DNA of 64,000 nt from an uncultured Porphyromonadaceae bacterium (GCA_902495075.1 CABUVO010000005.1:1-64000); one strand, 5' to 3'; shown: positions 40,706 through 50,914, numbered from the stretch's first letter. Program-made: numbers and translations. The notes: a model not told the origin generated them from the sequence alone.

Positions 40706-41719
40706 ATGAAATATATTAGGATATTTAGAAATTCGTTGTTGGCGGCGTCTATCTGTGCTTTCATCACAGGCGCAGCTGCGTGTGAAAGTGAGAAGGATCT
40801 TGAATTGCCTCGCCAGCAATATCCAGCCACAGAAGACAAGGTTGGAGTGCTTATGAATAAGATCTGGCAAGAGTCGTCTTGTTTTAATCTGGATGCAGAC
40901 AGAAAAAAACTATTGAATGAAATGCAAGAGTATGCAGACTTGTGTCCTAATACTTATTTCAAACAATATTATTCCGTTACTGATCCGGAGGAACTTGCCT
41001 TGATGGAGGGTAATACTATTCTTGGGTATCATCATCGGGCATTGGAGAAAGTGTTGGAAGAGATGGTATCAGAGAAAGTGCCGCAAGGGAAGATTGTGAT
41101 GTGGCAGCTTTACAACATGGGATATATCGTCAAAACTCCCGATTATTGTTTCGGAATAGATATAAAGCATAAGTTTGCTGAGCGTTTTGCTCCATATATT
41201 GATTTCCTTTGCATCACACATGCTCATAAAGATCATTATGATTCTAAGATTGTGGATGCCATGACCCAGCTTGGAAAGCATGTTTATTCGAATTTCCTCG
41301 ACAATGCCGATCGTTTTGACGGAGTGACAACCATACATCCGGAAGGAGACATAGAGATTGTGACGAATGTTGTGGATCATGATGCTAATACTCCTGCGTT
41401 TGTGGCAAATTACCAGATAGATTGTGGGGCATCCTCCGGTAATAAAGTTATTTTTCATATCGGTGATTCCTACAATTGGCAACAACTAAAAAAATCTAAA
41501 TCAATTGATGTGTTTATTCCTCATCTTGCAGTGGGGCTGGATATGAAGAAGGCGATCAATCGCCTAAAACCCGGTTGTGTGCTTATGTCGCATGTGTTGG
41601 AGATGGAGCATCCGGTGAATCAGTGGAGATGGAGTTATCAGTATGGCTTTAATGAGATAGATAAGCTTAAAATGGACAATGTTTATTTACCTGTATGGGG
41701 AGAAAAAATGGTGTTTTAA
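40706..41719 (+). CDS. Metallo-beta-lactamase-fold lipoprotein
   Basis: 337 aa from ATG 40706. A lipoprotein signal ends at GAAACES. CITHAHKDHYDSK contains the HxHxDH metal-binding motif of the MBL fold, and later KVIFHIGDSYNW and VLMSHVLEMEHP could supply remaining ligands. The family includes hydrolases of many substrates; within a PUL an esterase or lactonase-like role is possible but unproven. Its stop and the GH3 start overlap (TAATG). Confidence 0.75.
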   Translation: MKYIRIFRNSLLAASICAFITGAAACESEKDLELPRQQYPATEDKVGVLMNKIWQESSCFNLDADRKKLLNEMQEYADLCPNTYFKQYYSVTDPEELALMEGNTILGYHHRALEKVLEEMVSEKVPQGKIVMWQLYNMGYIVKTPDYCFGIDIKHKFAERFAPYIDFLCITHAHKDHYDSKIVDAMTQLGKHVYSNFLDNADRFDGVTTIHPEGDIEIVTNVVDHDANTPAFVANYQIDCGASSGNKVIFHIGDSYNWQQLKKSKSIDVFIPHLAVGLDMKKAINRLKPGCVLMSHVLEMEHPVNQWRWSYQYGFNEIDKLKMDNVYLPVWGEKMVF

Positions 41720-43824
41720 TGATTCCGTCATTCTTTATCAGAAGTGTCAGGCTTGTGCCGGTTTTTCTGACTGCAGTTGCAGTCGGAATGCCGGCTGCCG
41801 CCGACATCTCATGGGATGAGGCATATGACATGGCATCTCTCAAATTGAAAGAGTTTACTCTGGAAGAGAAGTTGCATTTTGTGAGAGGCTATTCCGAGTT
41901 TTTCTTTTATGGGGTCCCGGAAAAGGGAGTTCCATTCCTATATCATTCGGATGCGACAGGAGGTGTGAATATCCGTAGAAATCTTCCCGATTCCTCTTTG
42001 GTAATACCTTTGGAACGCTCCACAGCCATGCCTGCTCCGATCATGCTTGCAGCTACATTTGATCAAGACCTTGCAGAAAGATATGGTAAGGCTGTAGGGG
42101 AAGAGTGTAGGGCAGGTGGAATAGAGGTGTTGCTTGGTCCGGGAATAAATATATCGAGAAATTCCCAATGTGGACGTAATTTCGAATATTTTGGTGAAGA
42201 TCCTACTCTGACTTCCGATATGTGTGCATCCTATGTCTCAGGACTGCAGTCTACCGGTACCGCCGCGTGTCTGAAACATTTCATCTGTAATGAAACTGAA
42301 TTTTATCGTCGCAGATCCAATTCTGTTGTTGATGAGCGTGCGCTCCATGAAGTCTATATGAAATCCTTTGAAGCGGGCATCAAAGCAGGTGCTGGATTTG
42401 TGATGGCTTCATATAACCAGTTGAATGGAGAATGGACCGGTCAGAATAAATGGCTCCTTACCGATGTGTTGCGTGATGAAATGGGATTCAAAGGAGCCAT
42501 CGTCAGTGACTGGAGTTCTGTCTATGACACGTCTAAGGTTGTAGCATCCGGACTCAATACCGAGATGCCGGGAAGGGTGGAGACCATTCCGGAAATAAAG
42601 GAATTGCTTGCTAATGGAAGAATTAGCGAAGCGGATATCGATGCAATGATTCTCCCCTGCATAGCCACAGGATATAAATATGGTTTCTATAATCGCCCTA
42701 AATATTTACCCGCACTTCTGGATAAATACCGCGAACATGCCGATCTTGCAAGGGAAGTGGCTGGAGCCGGCACAGTGCTGCTGAAGAATAATGGTATTCT
42801 TCCTCTTAAACCGGGGCTTAATATACTCGTGGCAGGAGAGTTTATAGACGAAGTGCCACGCACCGGTGATAATCCTGCAGCCTCAGCGGCTGTGAAAGGT
42901 TATGATAATGTCACGTTAAGAGAGGCGATGTGTCAGGCATTTGGAGATAATGTGCGTTTTATAGTCAATCCCACAGATGAAGATATTGCTTCCGCTGATG
43001 TAGTCCTCATGTCGGTTGGCACAATTGATATGGAATCATTTGAACGCCCATTTAAGCTTCCAGCATGGCAGGAACGACTTATTAAAAGAGTGGTTAGACA
43101 AAATGCCAACACTGTGGTTTTGGTTAATTCCGGCTCTGGAGTCAGGATGTCTGATTGGGCAGATAATGCAGCGGCTATAATCTACGGTTGGTACCCGGGT
43201 CAAAATGGAATGTCTGCGATTGTGGATATAATAAGAGGGGTAATAAATCCATCCGGGAAATTGCCCATGACGATAGAGCGTGATTTCAAGGATTCCCCTG
43301 CGTTGCATACGATGCCGGCGGGAGCTGAATTCTATAATAGCGCTTATCGTGCATATAATGAGAAATTGATTTCTGTGTTTGATGTTAATTATGATGAATC
43401 AGTATTTGTTGGCTACAAATGGTATGAAAAAAAAGGTATAAGTCCACTTTTTCCTTTCGGATATGGTTTGTCATACACGTCATTCAGCCTGGATAATCCG
43501 GAAGTGGAAATAAAGAACGGGAAGATTTGTGTCTCTGTTGGAATCAGGAATACCGGCACTATGGATGGTTCCGAAACTGTGCAGGTATATGTGTCGGAAG
43601 AAAATCCGACAGTGGAACGTCCAATAAAGGAATTGAAAGGTTATGCAAAAATTCCCTTGAAGCCCGGACATCATGACAGGGTCAAGGTGATGATTGATCC
43701 GGCATCTCTTGGTTTCTGGGATGTTTCCACTCATTCATGGCGAAGAAATCCGGGTAAATATACTTTTCATATAGGGACGTCTTCCACAAATATACCGTTC
43801 AGCATCAGTAAGGACATCAAGTAG
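41719..43824 (+). CDS. Glycoside hydrolase family 3 (beta-glucosidase/xylosidase type)
   Basis: 701 aa from ATG 41719; an in-frame ATG at 41695 lies in the preceding gene. Signal peptide present (LVPVFLTAVAVGMPAAA). The GH3 N-terminal barrel carries KHFICNETE and the nucleophile Asp in AIVSDWSSVYD; the C-terminal sandwich (GWYPGQNGMSAIVDIIRGVI, NPSGKLPMTIE) and fibronectin-III-like end (FPFGYGLSYTSF, NTGTMDGSETVQVYV) are complete. It removes terminal beta-linked glucose or xylose from imported oligosaccharides, probably in the periplasm. Confidence 0.95.
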   Translation: MIPSFFIRSVRLVPVFLTAVAVGMPAAADISWDEAYDMASLKLKEFTLEEKLHFVRGYSEFFFYGVPEKGVPFLYHSDATGGVNIRRNLPDSSLVIPLERSTAMPAPIMLAATFDQDLAERYGKAVGEECRAGGIEVLLGPGINISRNSQCGRNFEYFGEDPTLTSDMCASYVSGLQSTGTAACLKHFICNETEFYRRRSNSVVDERALHEVYMKSFEAGIKAGAGFVMASYNQLNGEWTGQNKWLLTDVLRDEMGFKGAIVSDWSSVYDTSKVVASGLNTEMPGRVETIPEIKELLANGRISEADIDAMILPCIATGYKYGFYNRPKYLPALLDKYREHADLAREVAGAGTVLLKNNGILPLKPGLNILVAGEFIDEVPRTGDNPAASAAVKGYDNVTLREAMCQAFGDNVRFIVNPTDEDIASADVVLMSVGTIDMESFERPFKLPAWQERLIKRVVRQNANTVVLVNSGSGVRMSDWADNAAAIIYGWYPGQNGMSAIVDIIRGVINPSGKLPMTIERDFKDSPALHTMPAGAEFYNSAYRAYNEKLISVFDVNYDESVFVGYKWYEKKGISPLFPFGYGLSYTSFSLDNPEVEIKNGKICVSVGIRNTGTMDGSETVQVYVSEENPTVERPIKELKGYAKIPLKPGHHDRVKVMIDPASLGFWDVSTHSWRRNPGKYTFHIGTSSTNIPFSISKDIK

Positions 43825-43835
43825 ATAGCAATTAT

Positions 43836-44939
43836 ATGATCTTGATTCGGAATATAACATTATTGATAATGTTTATCTTAATGCCACTAAGTGTATATTC
43901 ATGTATTCGCTACGTGGATGCAAGGCAACTTGGTGTCGTCAATAAAGTCGGGGAGACCTCCGACAACTTTTCTCGTGTGGATACCCGACAATATGATAAT
44001 TTGCCGGAGAAAGTGAAGCAATATTTTGATTTCTCAACTGGTGTTGCAATTACTTTTCGCACGAACAGTAATATTATCTGCGCAAGATGGACTACACGCA
44101 AATGCGATAATGGAGCCAATACTACGCGTATATTGCGTGAAGGTCTGGATTTATATATTCTGAAAGAAGGAGAATGGATTTTTGCCGGAATAGGAACTCC
44201 TTCAAAAGGCAGACATCATGAATCTGTAATAGTTAAAGAAATGGTGGATACAATGAAATATTGCCTGCTTTACCTTCCTGTTATGGAGATAGTAGATTCT
44301 CTTGAGATAGGAATAACAGACAATGCACTCATTGAGGTCTCGGACAAACCATTGTTTAATGGATGTATCGGTGTAATAGGCTCCAGTATTACCCACGGAG
44401 TGGCAGCATCACGTCCGGGAATGACGTTCCCTGCACGTATTCAGAGAGTCTTGGGAATGGAGGTAATAAATCTTGGAATGGCAGGACTATGTCGTATGGA
44501 GGAGTTTTATAATGATGTCGCCGATGACATAATGCCTGATATGTTTATTATCGATCCATTTTCAAATCCATCGGCTGAAGAGATAGATGATAGACTTGAC
44601 AGATTCGTGAAACGTCTGCGTAAAAGTCATCCGGATGTGCCGCTCTTGTTTATTCAAACCTTAAATAGGGAAAGTTGTATCTTTGATACTCACCGGAGGA
44701 GATATGAGATGCAAAAACAAAAGGCAGCAGAAGAAGGAATGCAACGAATTATTGCGGATGATGAAAAAATCTTTTTTATGAATCCGGGGATGTGGATTGG
44801 CGATGATCATGAGGCGACTGTTGATGGAACACATCCTACTGATTTGGGATTTACCCGTATATTAGAGAGATTGGTTCCTGAAATAACAAAGATTCTAAAT
44901 CCTGTGGAAAACTGTTTAGGTAAAAACTTAAGGTGGTAG
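43836..44939 (+). CDS. SGNH/GDSL hydrolase with GxDLY domain (carbohydrate esterase-like)
   Basis: 367 aa with an N-terminal signal (LLIMFILMPLSVYSC). The first half is the GxDLY-type beta domain (GLDLYILKEGEWIFAG), the second is the SGNH hydrolase: block I IGSSITHG with Ser, block II INLGMAG, block V DGTHPTDLGF with Asp-His. Such enzymes often remove acetyl or other ester groups from glycans. It follows the GH3 gene by 11 nt and ends the first PUL transcript, which is closed by a 13-bp hairpin. Confidence 0.88.
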   Translation: MILIRNITLLIMFILMPLSVYSCIRYVDARQLGVVNKVGETSDNFSRVDTRQYDNLPEKVKQYFDFSTGVAITFRTNSNIICARWTTRKCDNGANTTRILREGLDLYILKEGEWIFAGIGTPSKGRHHESVIVKEMVDTMKYCLLYLPVMEIVDSLEIGITDNALIEVSDKPLFNGCIGVIGSSITHGVAASRPGMTFPARIQRVLGMEVINLGMAGLCRMEEFYNDVADDIMPDMFIIDPFSNPSAEEIDDRLDRFVKRLRKSHPDVPLLFIQTLNRESCIFDTHRRRYEMQKQKAAEEGMQRIIADDEKIFFMNPGMWIGDDHEATVDGTHPTDLGFTRILERLVPEITKILNPVENCLGKNLRW

Positions 44940-45007
44940 TTAGATTGTAGGTTAATGAGACTCCTTATTAAAAGCCTCATTATTAAAAAGTTCATTAGTT
45001 TTAAATG

Positions 45008-45046
45008 AATAGGCAGCCGGATGTGCGACATAACCGGCTGCCTATT
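45008..45046. terminator. Bidirectional terminator between esterase and GH29 genes
   Basis: AATAGGCAGCCGG (45008-45020) and CCGGCTGCCTATT (45034-45046) form a perfect 13-bp stem, with T-rich text on each side, between convergent genes. Confidence 0.88.
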
Positions 45047-45067
45047 TGGTTTAATTATGTGATGATG

Positions 45068-46678
45068 TCAACGAATACGGAGCACCGGTATTGATCCGCA
45101 ATCTGAAGGAAGCTTAACGTGCACGCCATCCTTAGATTTTGTGAAGTTGACTTTGCCATGACCCAACAGTTCAATCCGTTTGATTTTTTCGTTGGCAAGC
45201 GATTTGATAATTGCAGTATCATTATCCGGACGACCGAGAAGAATTGCGTAGAGATTCTTGCCTTTGGTGGTGAAGCGGATTTCCTTTCCTGTCATGTTGG
45301 AATAGGAACCTTCGTTGAAGCCTTGGGCATTCAAGGGAATGTCAGATTCTGCGACGGGACCCTCTCCAAATTTCTTCCATGGACGTGTGTCGTAGATCGC
45401 TTCTTTGTTTATATCCATCCATGCGCCTATCCCTTTTATAACTTCATATTCCTTTTCATCGAATGTGCCGTCGCCGCGAAGGGGAATATTCAGAAGTAGG
45501 TTACCGTTTTTGCTGACGATATCGGCAAGCAGACGAACCACAGTTTCTGCTGTCTTGTAGTTGCCTTTGTTGTATATGTCAGTGTTGTAATGCCACCCTC
45601 CGATGCATGAACATGATTGCCAGGGGAGAGGTATGATCTGATTGGGTGCACCGCGTTCCACATCCCATATCAATGCTTCCTTCTGCTCGTCGGTGAGAAT
45701 CTTGCCGAACATCACGGCTTCGTTCTTGCCGCCATGTGCCGCCATGTTATGGTTGTAGAAATGGGCTGCAATCTTGAGTCCTGCGTCGCTAACGGGATAG
45801 AACGGCACGCCTGTGGTGTCGAAATAAAGAAGATCGGGATTGTAACGGTTGATCACATCAAGAGTGCGGTTATAGAAATTGGTGCAAAACTCTTCAGAGG
45901 GTATGGCTGCTCCGTTTTTCCAGTCCCATTGCCCATCAAGCATTCCTGCCCAGCTGCCACGGCTTAAAGGATGGTTCTGCACGTAAAGTTGCTGCGGATC
46001 CATACCTTCCCACCATTTCCCTTTGCCGTCTGCCGCTGTCATGCAACCATCATAAGGGATGCCCTTTTTGTCTCCTTTAAGATCGTATCTTTGGGCGGTC
46101 TCATACCATGTCCAGGCATGGTCGGCATGGAGACTTACACCGAATGGGAGATCATACTTGCGTGCCGCAGCCGCCCATTCGGCAAGAATGTCGCGTTTCG
46201 GTCCGATATTCTTGGAATTCCAGGGCTGATACTTGCTATCCCACAAGTCGAAGTTGTCGTGATGGTTGCCAAGCACGAAGAAATATTGGGCTCCGATGCT
46301 TTTATAAAGTTTTACGAGACTGTCGGGCTCCCATTTCTCAGCTTTGAAGAGTGGAAGGATGTCTTTAAAACCTACTTCCGATGGATGTCCGTAATTGGCG
46401 ACATGGTGTTTGTAGGCTTTGGAGCCTTCTTCGTATAGTCCTCTTGCCATCCAGTCGCCGGAACCTTCAACACACTGCGGTCCCCAGTGAGCCCATATAC
46501 CGAATTTGGCGTTACGAAACCATTCCGGAGTTTCGTATTTGCGCAATGATTCCCAGTTTGGTTCAAATTTACCTTTTGCCATAGGTTCCTGTGCTTCCGA
46601 CACTTTTACAATCTCGTTTTGTGAGTAGCCGGCAGCGGGCAAAAGAAGAAATATCGATAATAAGGTCTGTTTAATCAT
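45068..46678 (-). CDS. GH29 alpha-L-fucosidase
   Basis: 536 aa with signal peptide (KQTLLSIFLLLPAAGYS). WFRNAKFGIWAHWGPQCVEG and GAQYFFVLGNHHDNFDLWDS are GH29 hallmarks; the catalytic nucleophile Asp lies in NPDLLYFDTTG. The C-terminal region is a beta-sandwich. It releases alpha-L-fucose with retention. It is transcribed with, and downstream of, the GH95 gene, although a hairpin lies between them. Confidence 0.95.
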   Translation of the reverse strand: MIKQTLLSIFLLLPAAGYSQNEIVKVSEAQEPMAKGKFEPNWESLRKYETPEWFRNAKFGIWAHWGPQCVEGSGDWMARGLYEEGSKAYKHHVANYGHPSEVGFKDILPLFKAEKWEPDSLVKLYKSIGAQYFFVLGNHHDNFDLWDSKYQPWNSKNIGPKRDILAEWAAAARKYDLPFGVSLHADHAWTWYETAQRYDLKGDKKGIPYDGCMTAADGKGKWWEGMDPQQLYVQNHPLSRGSWAGMLDGQWDWKNGAAIPSEEFCTNFYNRTLDVINRYNPDLLYFDTTGVPFYPVSDAGLKIAAHFYNHNMAAHGGKNEAVMFGKILTDEQKEALIWDVERGAPNQIIPLPWQSCSCIGGWHYNTDIYNKGNYKTAETVVRLLADIVSKNGNLLLNIPLRGDGTFDEKEYEVIKGIGAWMDINKEAIYDTRPWKKFGEGPVAESDIPLNAQGFNEGSYSNMTGKEIRFTTKGKNLYAILLGRPDNDTAIIKSLANEKIKRIELLGHGKVNFTKSKDGVHVKLPSDCGSIPVLRIR

Positions 46679-46692
46679 GGATCAAAAAGTTT

Positions 46693-46726
46693 AACGGGTG
46701 AGCACACAATCGCCTGCTCACCCGTT
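46693..46726 (-). terminator. Hairpin between GH95 and GH29 genes
   Basis: AACGGGTGAGCA (46693-46704) and TGCTCACCCGTT (46715-46726) form a perfect 12-bp stem followed on the minus strand by AACTTTTTG. It may lower read-through from GH95 into GH29. Confidence 0.75.
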
Positions 46727-46730
46727 ATGA

Positions 46731-49700
46731 TCAATCTAACATAAATTTCTTTACTGAATTCTTGTTGTTGGCTGTTGCCTTGATTATCACGGTTCCCGGC
46801 GAAAGGGATGAAAGATCGAGTGAGGAATTTTCAGACGAACCAAGCAGGCATCCGGCTATGTCGTACGCCTTTATTGTAGCTCCCGGTGTCGACACGGATG
46901 CGATTTTGTTTATAATTCTAATCTGCATGTCGGAATCTGTAATCTCTGAGACACCTGAACCTTCAGGCATAACTACCGTGTATACGCCTCCCTTTTCAGT
47001 GGGGAATTTCACGTTGTTGTCGTCAATCTTTGTGGGTTTAACGGTGTTTCCTTTTGAATCGGTGATTGTGGCTTCAGCAATTCCTTTGTAATTCAGCACA
47101 CATTCAAGTCCGGCTCCTGATTTGATCACAGCCTCCGTCAACTTGCTGTCTGCCCATTTCTGATCGATCTCAAAATTACCGACAGCCTTGATTCCACGGA
47201 TGCTGCCTGCAACCCAGTTGGGGGAGAGGGTGGGAAGGAGTCGGATTTTGCCGCCATAGCTCTGAAGGAGCATTTCGGTCACTGCAGCAGTGTAGCCGAA
47301 GTTGCCATCAATCTGGAAAGGGGCATGAGAATCGAGGAGGTTGTAGTAGATGCCTCCGCCTCCGCTTGTCTGAGAATATGAAGTGGCATGTCGCAAAGCA
47401 TTCTTTATAACGGTGTGTGCATGCTCTCCATCGAGTGCGCGGGCCCAAAGTGCAATTCTCCATGCAAGCGACCAACCTGTGGATAAGTCGCCACGTTGCT
47501 TGAGGGAATTGACGGCAGGTGTGAACCATTCGCTTTCGGGAGTGATCTCGCCAAAAGGATACATTGCCATGAGATGCGATTGGTGACGGTGTCCGTTCTC
47601 TCCGGCGGTGTAGTCGCTTTTCTTCCATTCTCTCAGAAGAGGATCTCCGGCGCTTATGCCATTACTTGTAGCTCCCCAAGTTCCAGTGTATGTCTCGATG
47701 GCGAGACCTTTGTCAAGATTTTCGAGCTTATCTTTGAGTTCAGCTATGAAATTGTTATCCACGCCTGCGTCATCGCCGAGAACTTCGATTGCCTGCATTG
47801 TTGTTTTGAAAAGCTCGTGGATTATCTGTTGTGCATGTGCGGTTGCATCTTCTTCAGCCGGACCATGTTCGGGCGACCATTCCTTTGGCGCTACCCATGT
47901 GCCGTCGGTGTCTTTTACAAGACGTTCCATCCAGAAACGGGTGCAGCTGAGCATCACTGGCATTGCTTTGTTCTTGAGAAATTCGCGGTCGAGAGTGTAT
48001 ATATAATGTTGCCACATATGGGATGTATACCATGCGTTGGCGATTACATAATTCTCTGCATAGTCGGAATGTCCGAAGATGTTGTTTTGTGTGAAACATG
48101 TCCAACCGGTAGTTTGTCCTGAACGACGGGCGTATTCTTGCCATTGGTCATGTTCGATAGCCATACTGTAGATATAATTCAAATACGGCATATGCATCTC
48201 GGAAAGATTCGTTATCTCAGCAGGCCAGTAATTCATCTGCACGTTGATGTTGGAGTGGATATCGCATTGCCATGCCGGCGTGTTGGAATGGTTCCATATT
48301 CCCTGAAGATTGGCGGGTGTATCCATACCTCTTGAACAGCTGATAAGCAAATAGCGTCCCATGGCATAGTAAAGCTCTTCGAGCATTAGCCCCGAAGGAT
48401 CGGTGGGAGATGGCACTGGGCGTCTTCCATTGTATCTTGTCACCATGGCATCTCCGGCTCTAGTGTTGGCTGCTGCATCGATGCGGAATTCTGCACGGTC
48501 AAAATATTGCTTGAAATCGGCAATGTGATCGGACAGGATTGCATCCCATCCTTTTGATTCCGCTGCTGCTACGCGATTATCAACAAGCTTATACATTGCA
48601 TCCACATCGTTGATATATGTAGGTGAATGCTGGTCGAAGTTGGTTGCACCGGCAAGGATGATCATCAAATCGTCGGCATTCTTGATTTCAATGCAATCAT
48701 CATTGGTGACAATTGTTCCACCCGTCGGGACAGCCTTGACCTTGGCTTTGAAGCTTACGAGGTCCAGCAGACCTTCGATTGATGCTTCGCCATTCTTATA
48801 TGTAGGCGCAAGCATTCCGAGCTTTATCCCGCCGAAAAGTCTGATCTTGACGCTTATCTTTCCGGGCTGGGAGGCTCCTAAGCGGATGGCAACAGCCTTG
48901 TCAGGATAGCTGGCGATATATTCACGGGTATAATTAACGTTTCCATCGGGAGATGTGTAGGAAACATTGACTTTCCCCTCGCACATGTCAAGTCTCCTGA
49001 CATAGCCCTTCACGGCAGTCTCATCGGTGTTTCCGAACACACCGGATATATCTTCGATGTATATGTCTCCAAAATTCTGATAACTTCCACGATTCTTTGT
49101 GCTGCCGGTCCAGAGCGATTTATCGTTGAACTGAACGCGATCCTGAGCAATACCTCCAAATGTCATGGCTCCGAATTCACCATTGCCTATAGGAAGACCA
49201 TATTCCATCCATGCATCGGAACCTGTTTTTGCAGTTGCAGGTTCGTTAAACCAGAGGGTATGGCGATGTTCCGGAGTATAATTTTCAACCGGAGTGGTTT
49301 TGAATTCAGTTATTTTTGTGAGTTCCGGCACTATAGGGAGTTCTGCCTGAGGAAGAAATTTCAAGGCATTGTTTCTTTCTCCGGGAGTATTAAGTCCGAT
49401 ATTTACACCGGGACCTGTGTTTCCCCATTGGTTCCAACGGTTCCATTCATCTTCTTTTGCCGGGTATTCAATTTCCCAACTATCTGCCATTTCTGGAATA
49501 GTGGAAGCCACAAGTCGGAAATGTCCTGCTTTTGTTGGGTCGTTGGTTGTCCTTACTCGGGTTTCATAGTAAACATAGTTTCCTTCTTTGCCAAGAATTT
49601 GGAAATCTTCCGGCGTGCCAATGAATTTCCAGAGTTGATTGTTTCTTTTACTGTCTGCAATACGTGTGATTACAGAGATTCCGTTTCCCTGATCTCCAAG

Positions 49701-49841
49701 CACAGTCTCACCGGCTGTGAATACGATATAATACCAGTGGTCTTCATCTCCATTGCTGAAGGTCGGGAGAGTAGGTGCGCCCTGGCTTAATAATGTTGTT
49801 AATGTCAGAGCTAATGTTGTAAAAATATGTCTGAGTTTCAT
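46731..49841 (-). CDS. GH95 alpha-L-fucosidase with N-terminal accessory domain
   Basis: 1036 aa, larger than a typical GH95 (about 780). Signal peptide (HIFTTLALTLTTLLSQG). Residues about 25-195 form a beta-rich accessory domain (DEDHWYYIVFTAGETVLGDQ, NQLWKFIGTPEDFQILG) that resembles a lectin-type trefoil. GH95 blocks follow: PIGNGEFGAMTFGG, LQGIWNHSNTPAWQCDIHSN, NVQMNYWPAEITNLSEMH, QTSGGGGIYYNLLDSHAPFQ, IDGNFGYTAAVTEML. The tail (IKAYDIAGCLLGSSENSSLD...) looks like a type IX sorting domain. GH95 removes alpha-1,2-fucose with inversion, or alpha-galactose in some members. Confidence 0.95.
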   Translation of the reverse strand: MKLRHIFTTLALTLTTLLSQGAPTLPTFSNGDEDHWYYIVFTAGETVLGDQGNGISVITRIADSKRNNQLWKFIGTPEDFQILGKEGNYVYYETRVRTTNDPTKAGHFRLVASTIPEMADSWEIEYPAKEDEWNRWNQWGNTGPGVNIGLNTPGERNNALKFLPQAELPIVPELTKITEFKTTPVENYTPEHRHTLWFNEPATAKTGSDAWMEYGLPIGNGEFGAMTFGGIAQDRVQFNDKSLWTGSTKNRGSYQNFGDIYIEDISGVFGNTDETAVKGYVRRLDMCEGKVNVSYTSPDGNVNYTREYIASYPDKAVAIRLGASQPGKISVKIRLFGGIKLGMLAPTYKNGEASIEGLLDLVSFKAKVKAVPTGGTIVTNDDCIEIKNADDLMIILAGATNFDQHSPTYINDVDAMYKLVDNRVAAAESKGWDAILSDHIADFKQYFDRAEFRIDAAANTRAGDAMVTRYNGRRPVPSPTDPSGLMLEELYYAMGRYLLISCSRGMDTPANLQGIWNHSNTPAWQCDIHSNINVQMNYWPAEITNLSEMHMPYLNYIYSMAIEHDQWQEYARRSGQTTGWTCFTQNNIFGHSDYAENYVIANAWYTSHMWQHYIYTLDREFLKNKAMPVMLSCTRFWMERLVKDTDGTWVAPKEWSPEHGPAEEDATAHAQQIIHELFKTTMQAIEVLGDDAGVDNNFIAELKDKLENLDKGLAIETYTGTWGATSNGISAGDPLLREWKKSDYTAGENGHRHQSHLMAMYPFGEITPESEWFTPAVNSLKQRGDLSTGWSLAWRIALWARALDGEHAHTVIKNALRHATSYSQTSGGGGIYYNLLDSHAPFQIDGNFGYTAAVTEMLLQSYGGKIRLLPTLSPNWVAGSIRGIKAVGNFEIDQKWADSKLTEAVIKSGAGLECVLNYKGIAEATITDSKGNTVKPTKIDDNNVKFPTEKGGVYTVVMPEGSGVSEITDSDMQIRIINKIASVSTPGATIKAYDIAGCLLGSSENSSLDLSSLSPGTVIIKATANNKNSVKKFMLD

Positions 49842-49863
49842 GGAAAAGTTGTTTTAATCTCTT

Positions 49864-49871
49864 CAAAATTA
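49864..49871 (-). promoter_or_regulatory. -7 box of the fucosidase transcript
   Basis: CAAAATTA on + reads TAATTTTG on minus, 22 nt before the GH95 ATG. A matching TAATTTTG on + (49956-49963) serves the divergent AraC gene; the space between holds paired ATAATATTAT blocks that could be a shared operator. Confidence 0.5.
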
Positions 49872-49969
49872 ACCAATGGCTTAGATTTAATAAAAGATTA
49901 AGCTGAAATATAATAATATTATCAATAATATTATATGAATTTAACAAATTATGATTAATTTTGTGAAGA

Positions 49970-50812
49970 ATGTCACAAACAGCATGTGTATATAATTTTG
50001 GAGAGGTCTTCCATCGCGATAACTGGAATTTTAAGATTCCGGGGAGTGTTTTCTGGCGCATATATCACGTGACAGCCGGTAGCGCCAGGGTTCGTATTTA
50101 CAATAAGGTGCAAGAGCTCCGTCCCGGTTATTTTTATATGATACCGGCATTCGTGGCTCATGAGGATATTCTTAAGGGCTCATTCTGTCATCGCTATCTC
50201 CATTTTCGACTTGACGATACATACTTATCGGATATGATGGATGGATATGATCTGGCATTTGAAATACCGGCATCTCCATTATTGGTTGATATTTTCGATC
50301 GGATTTCAGTGTTGTGTGAAGGCTTTGAGCTTGAGACTCCGTTACCACAGGATTATGAGAATAAATCGAGTTATCTGTTCTGGTCGCACAGGTATGATAA
50401 TTTGCCTATTGCTGTCAGAACGGAACTTGGAGGATACATAAAAGTGATTTTGTCCATGTTTTTGCAACATAGCATAATGCACAAGCCTGCGTCAAACCCT
50501 CGAGTGAACAAGGGACGAGGATTTATCGACAAGAGGTTTTGCGAACCGATCACAATAGAGGATGTGGCAGATCACGTGGGGATGCGCCCTGAAAGTTTTA
50601 TACGTGCATTCCGCCAGGAATACCACCGCACGCCTTATTCCTATCTTATGGAAAAGCGGATCAATCGCGCGAAGAATCTTTTGTTGCTCAGCACTAAATC
50701 CATAAAGGAGATCACCCACGATTGTGGCTTCAGCGATCAATCGCATTTCTGCATGGTGTTTAAGAAAGCGACATTATCTACTCCCGGTAGATTCAGATGT
50801 TCGATAAGTTGA
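49970..50812 (+). CDS. AraC family regulator of the PUL
   Basis: 280 aa. N-terminal cupin sensor (VFWRIYHVTAGSARVRIYNK, LRPGYFYMIPAFVAHED) and C-terminal double HTH (ITIEDVADHVGMRPESFIRA, IKEITHDCGFSDQSHFCMVF, KKATLSTPGRFR). It is divergent from GH95 and 102 nt upstream of GH2, so both flanking hydrolases are likely targets. The ATG lies about 6 nt after the -7 box, so the transcript is nearly leaderless. Confidence 0.9.
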   Translation: MSQTACVYNFGEVFHRDNWNFKIPGSVFWRIYHVTAGSARVRIYNKVQELRPGYFYMIPAFVAHEDILKGSFCHRYLHFRLDDTYLSDMMDGYDLAFEIPASPLLVDIFDRISVLCEGFELETPLPQDYENKSSYLFWSHRYDNLPIAVRTELGGYIKVILSMFLQHSIMHKPASNPRVNKGRGFIDKRFCEPITIEDVADHVGMRPESFIRAFRQEYHRTPYSYLMEKRINRAKNLLLLSTKSIKEITHDCGFSDQSHFCMVFKKATLSTPGRFRCSIS

Positions 50813-50877
50813 CGCAAACAGGCGGATTGTCCATTAAAATATTCGGATTATCTATTTTTTAATGTGTTTATACAAAT

Positions 50878-50885
50878 TAATTTTG
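50878..50885 (+). promoter_or_regulatory. -7 box of the GH2 gene
   Basis: TAATTTTG, 29 nt before the ATG at 50915. It supports 50915 rather than the frame start at 50864, which would lie upstream of the promoter. Confidence 0.55.
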
Positions 50886-50914
50886 CAACCTCTAAACCAT
50901 CTAAAACTCTTGAA

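Noticed and set aside
47496..48122. 208-codon plus-strand frame inside the GH95 gene
   Set aside because: Shadow frame opposite a well-supported fucosidase gene.
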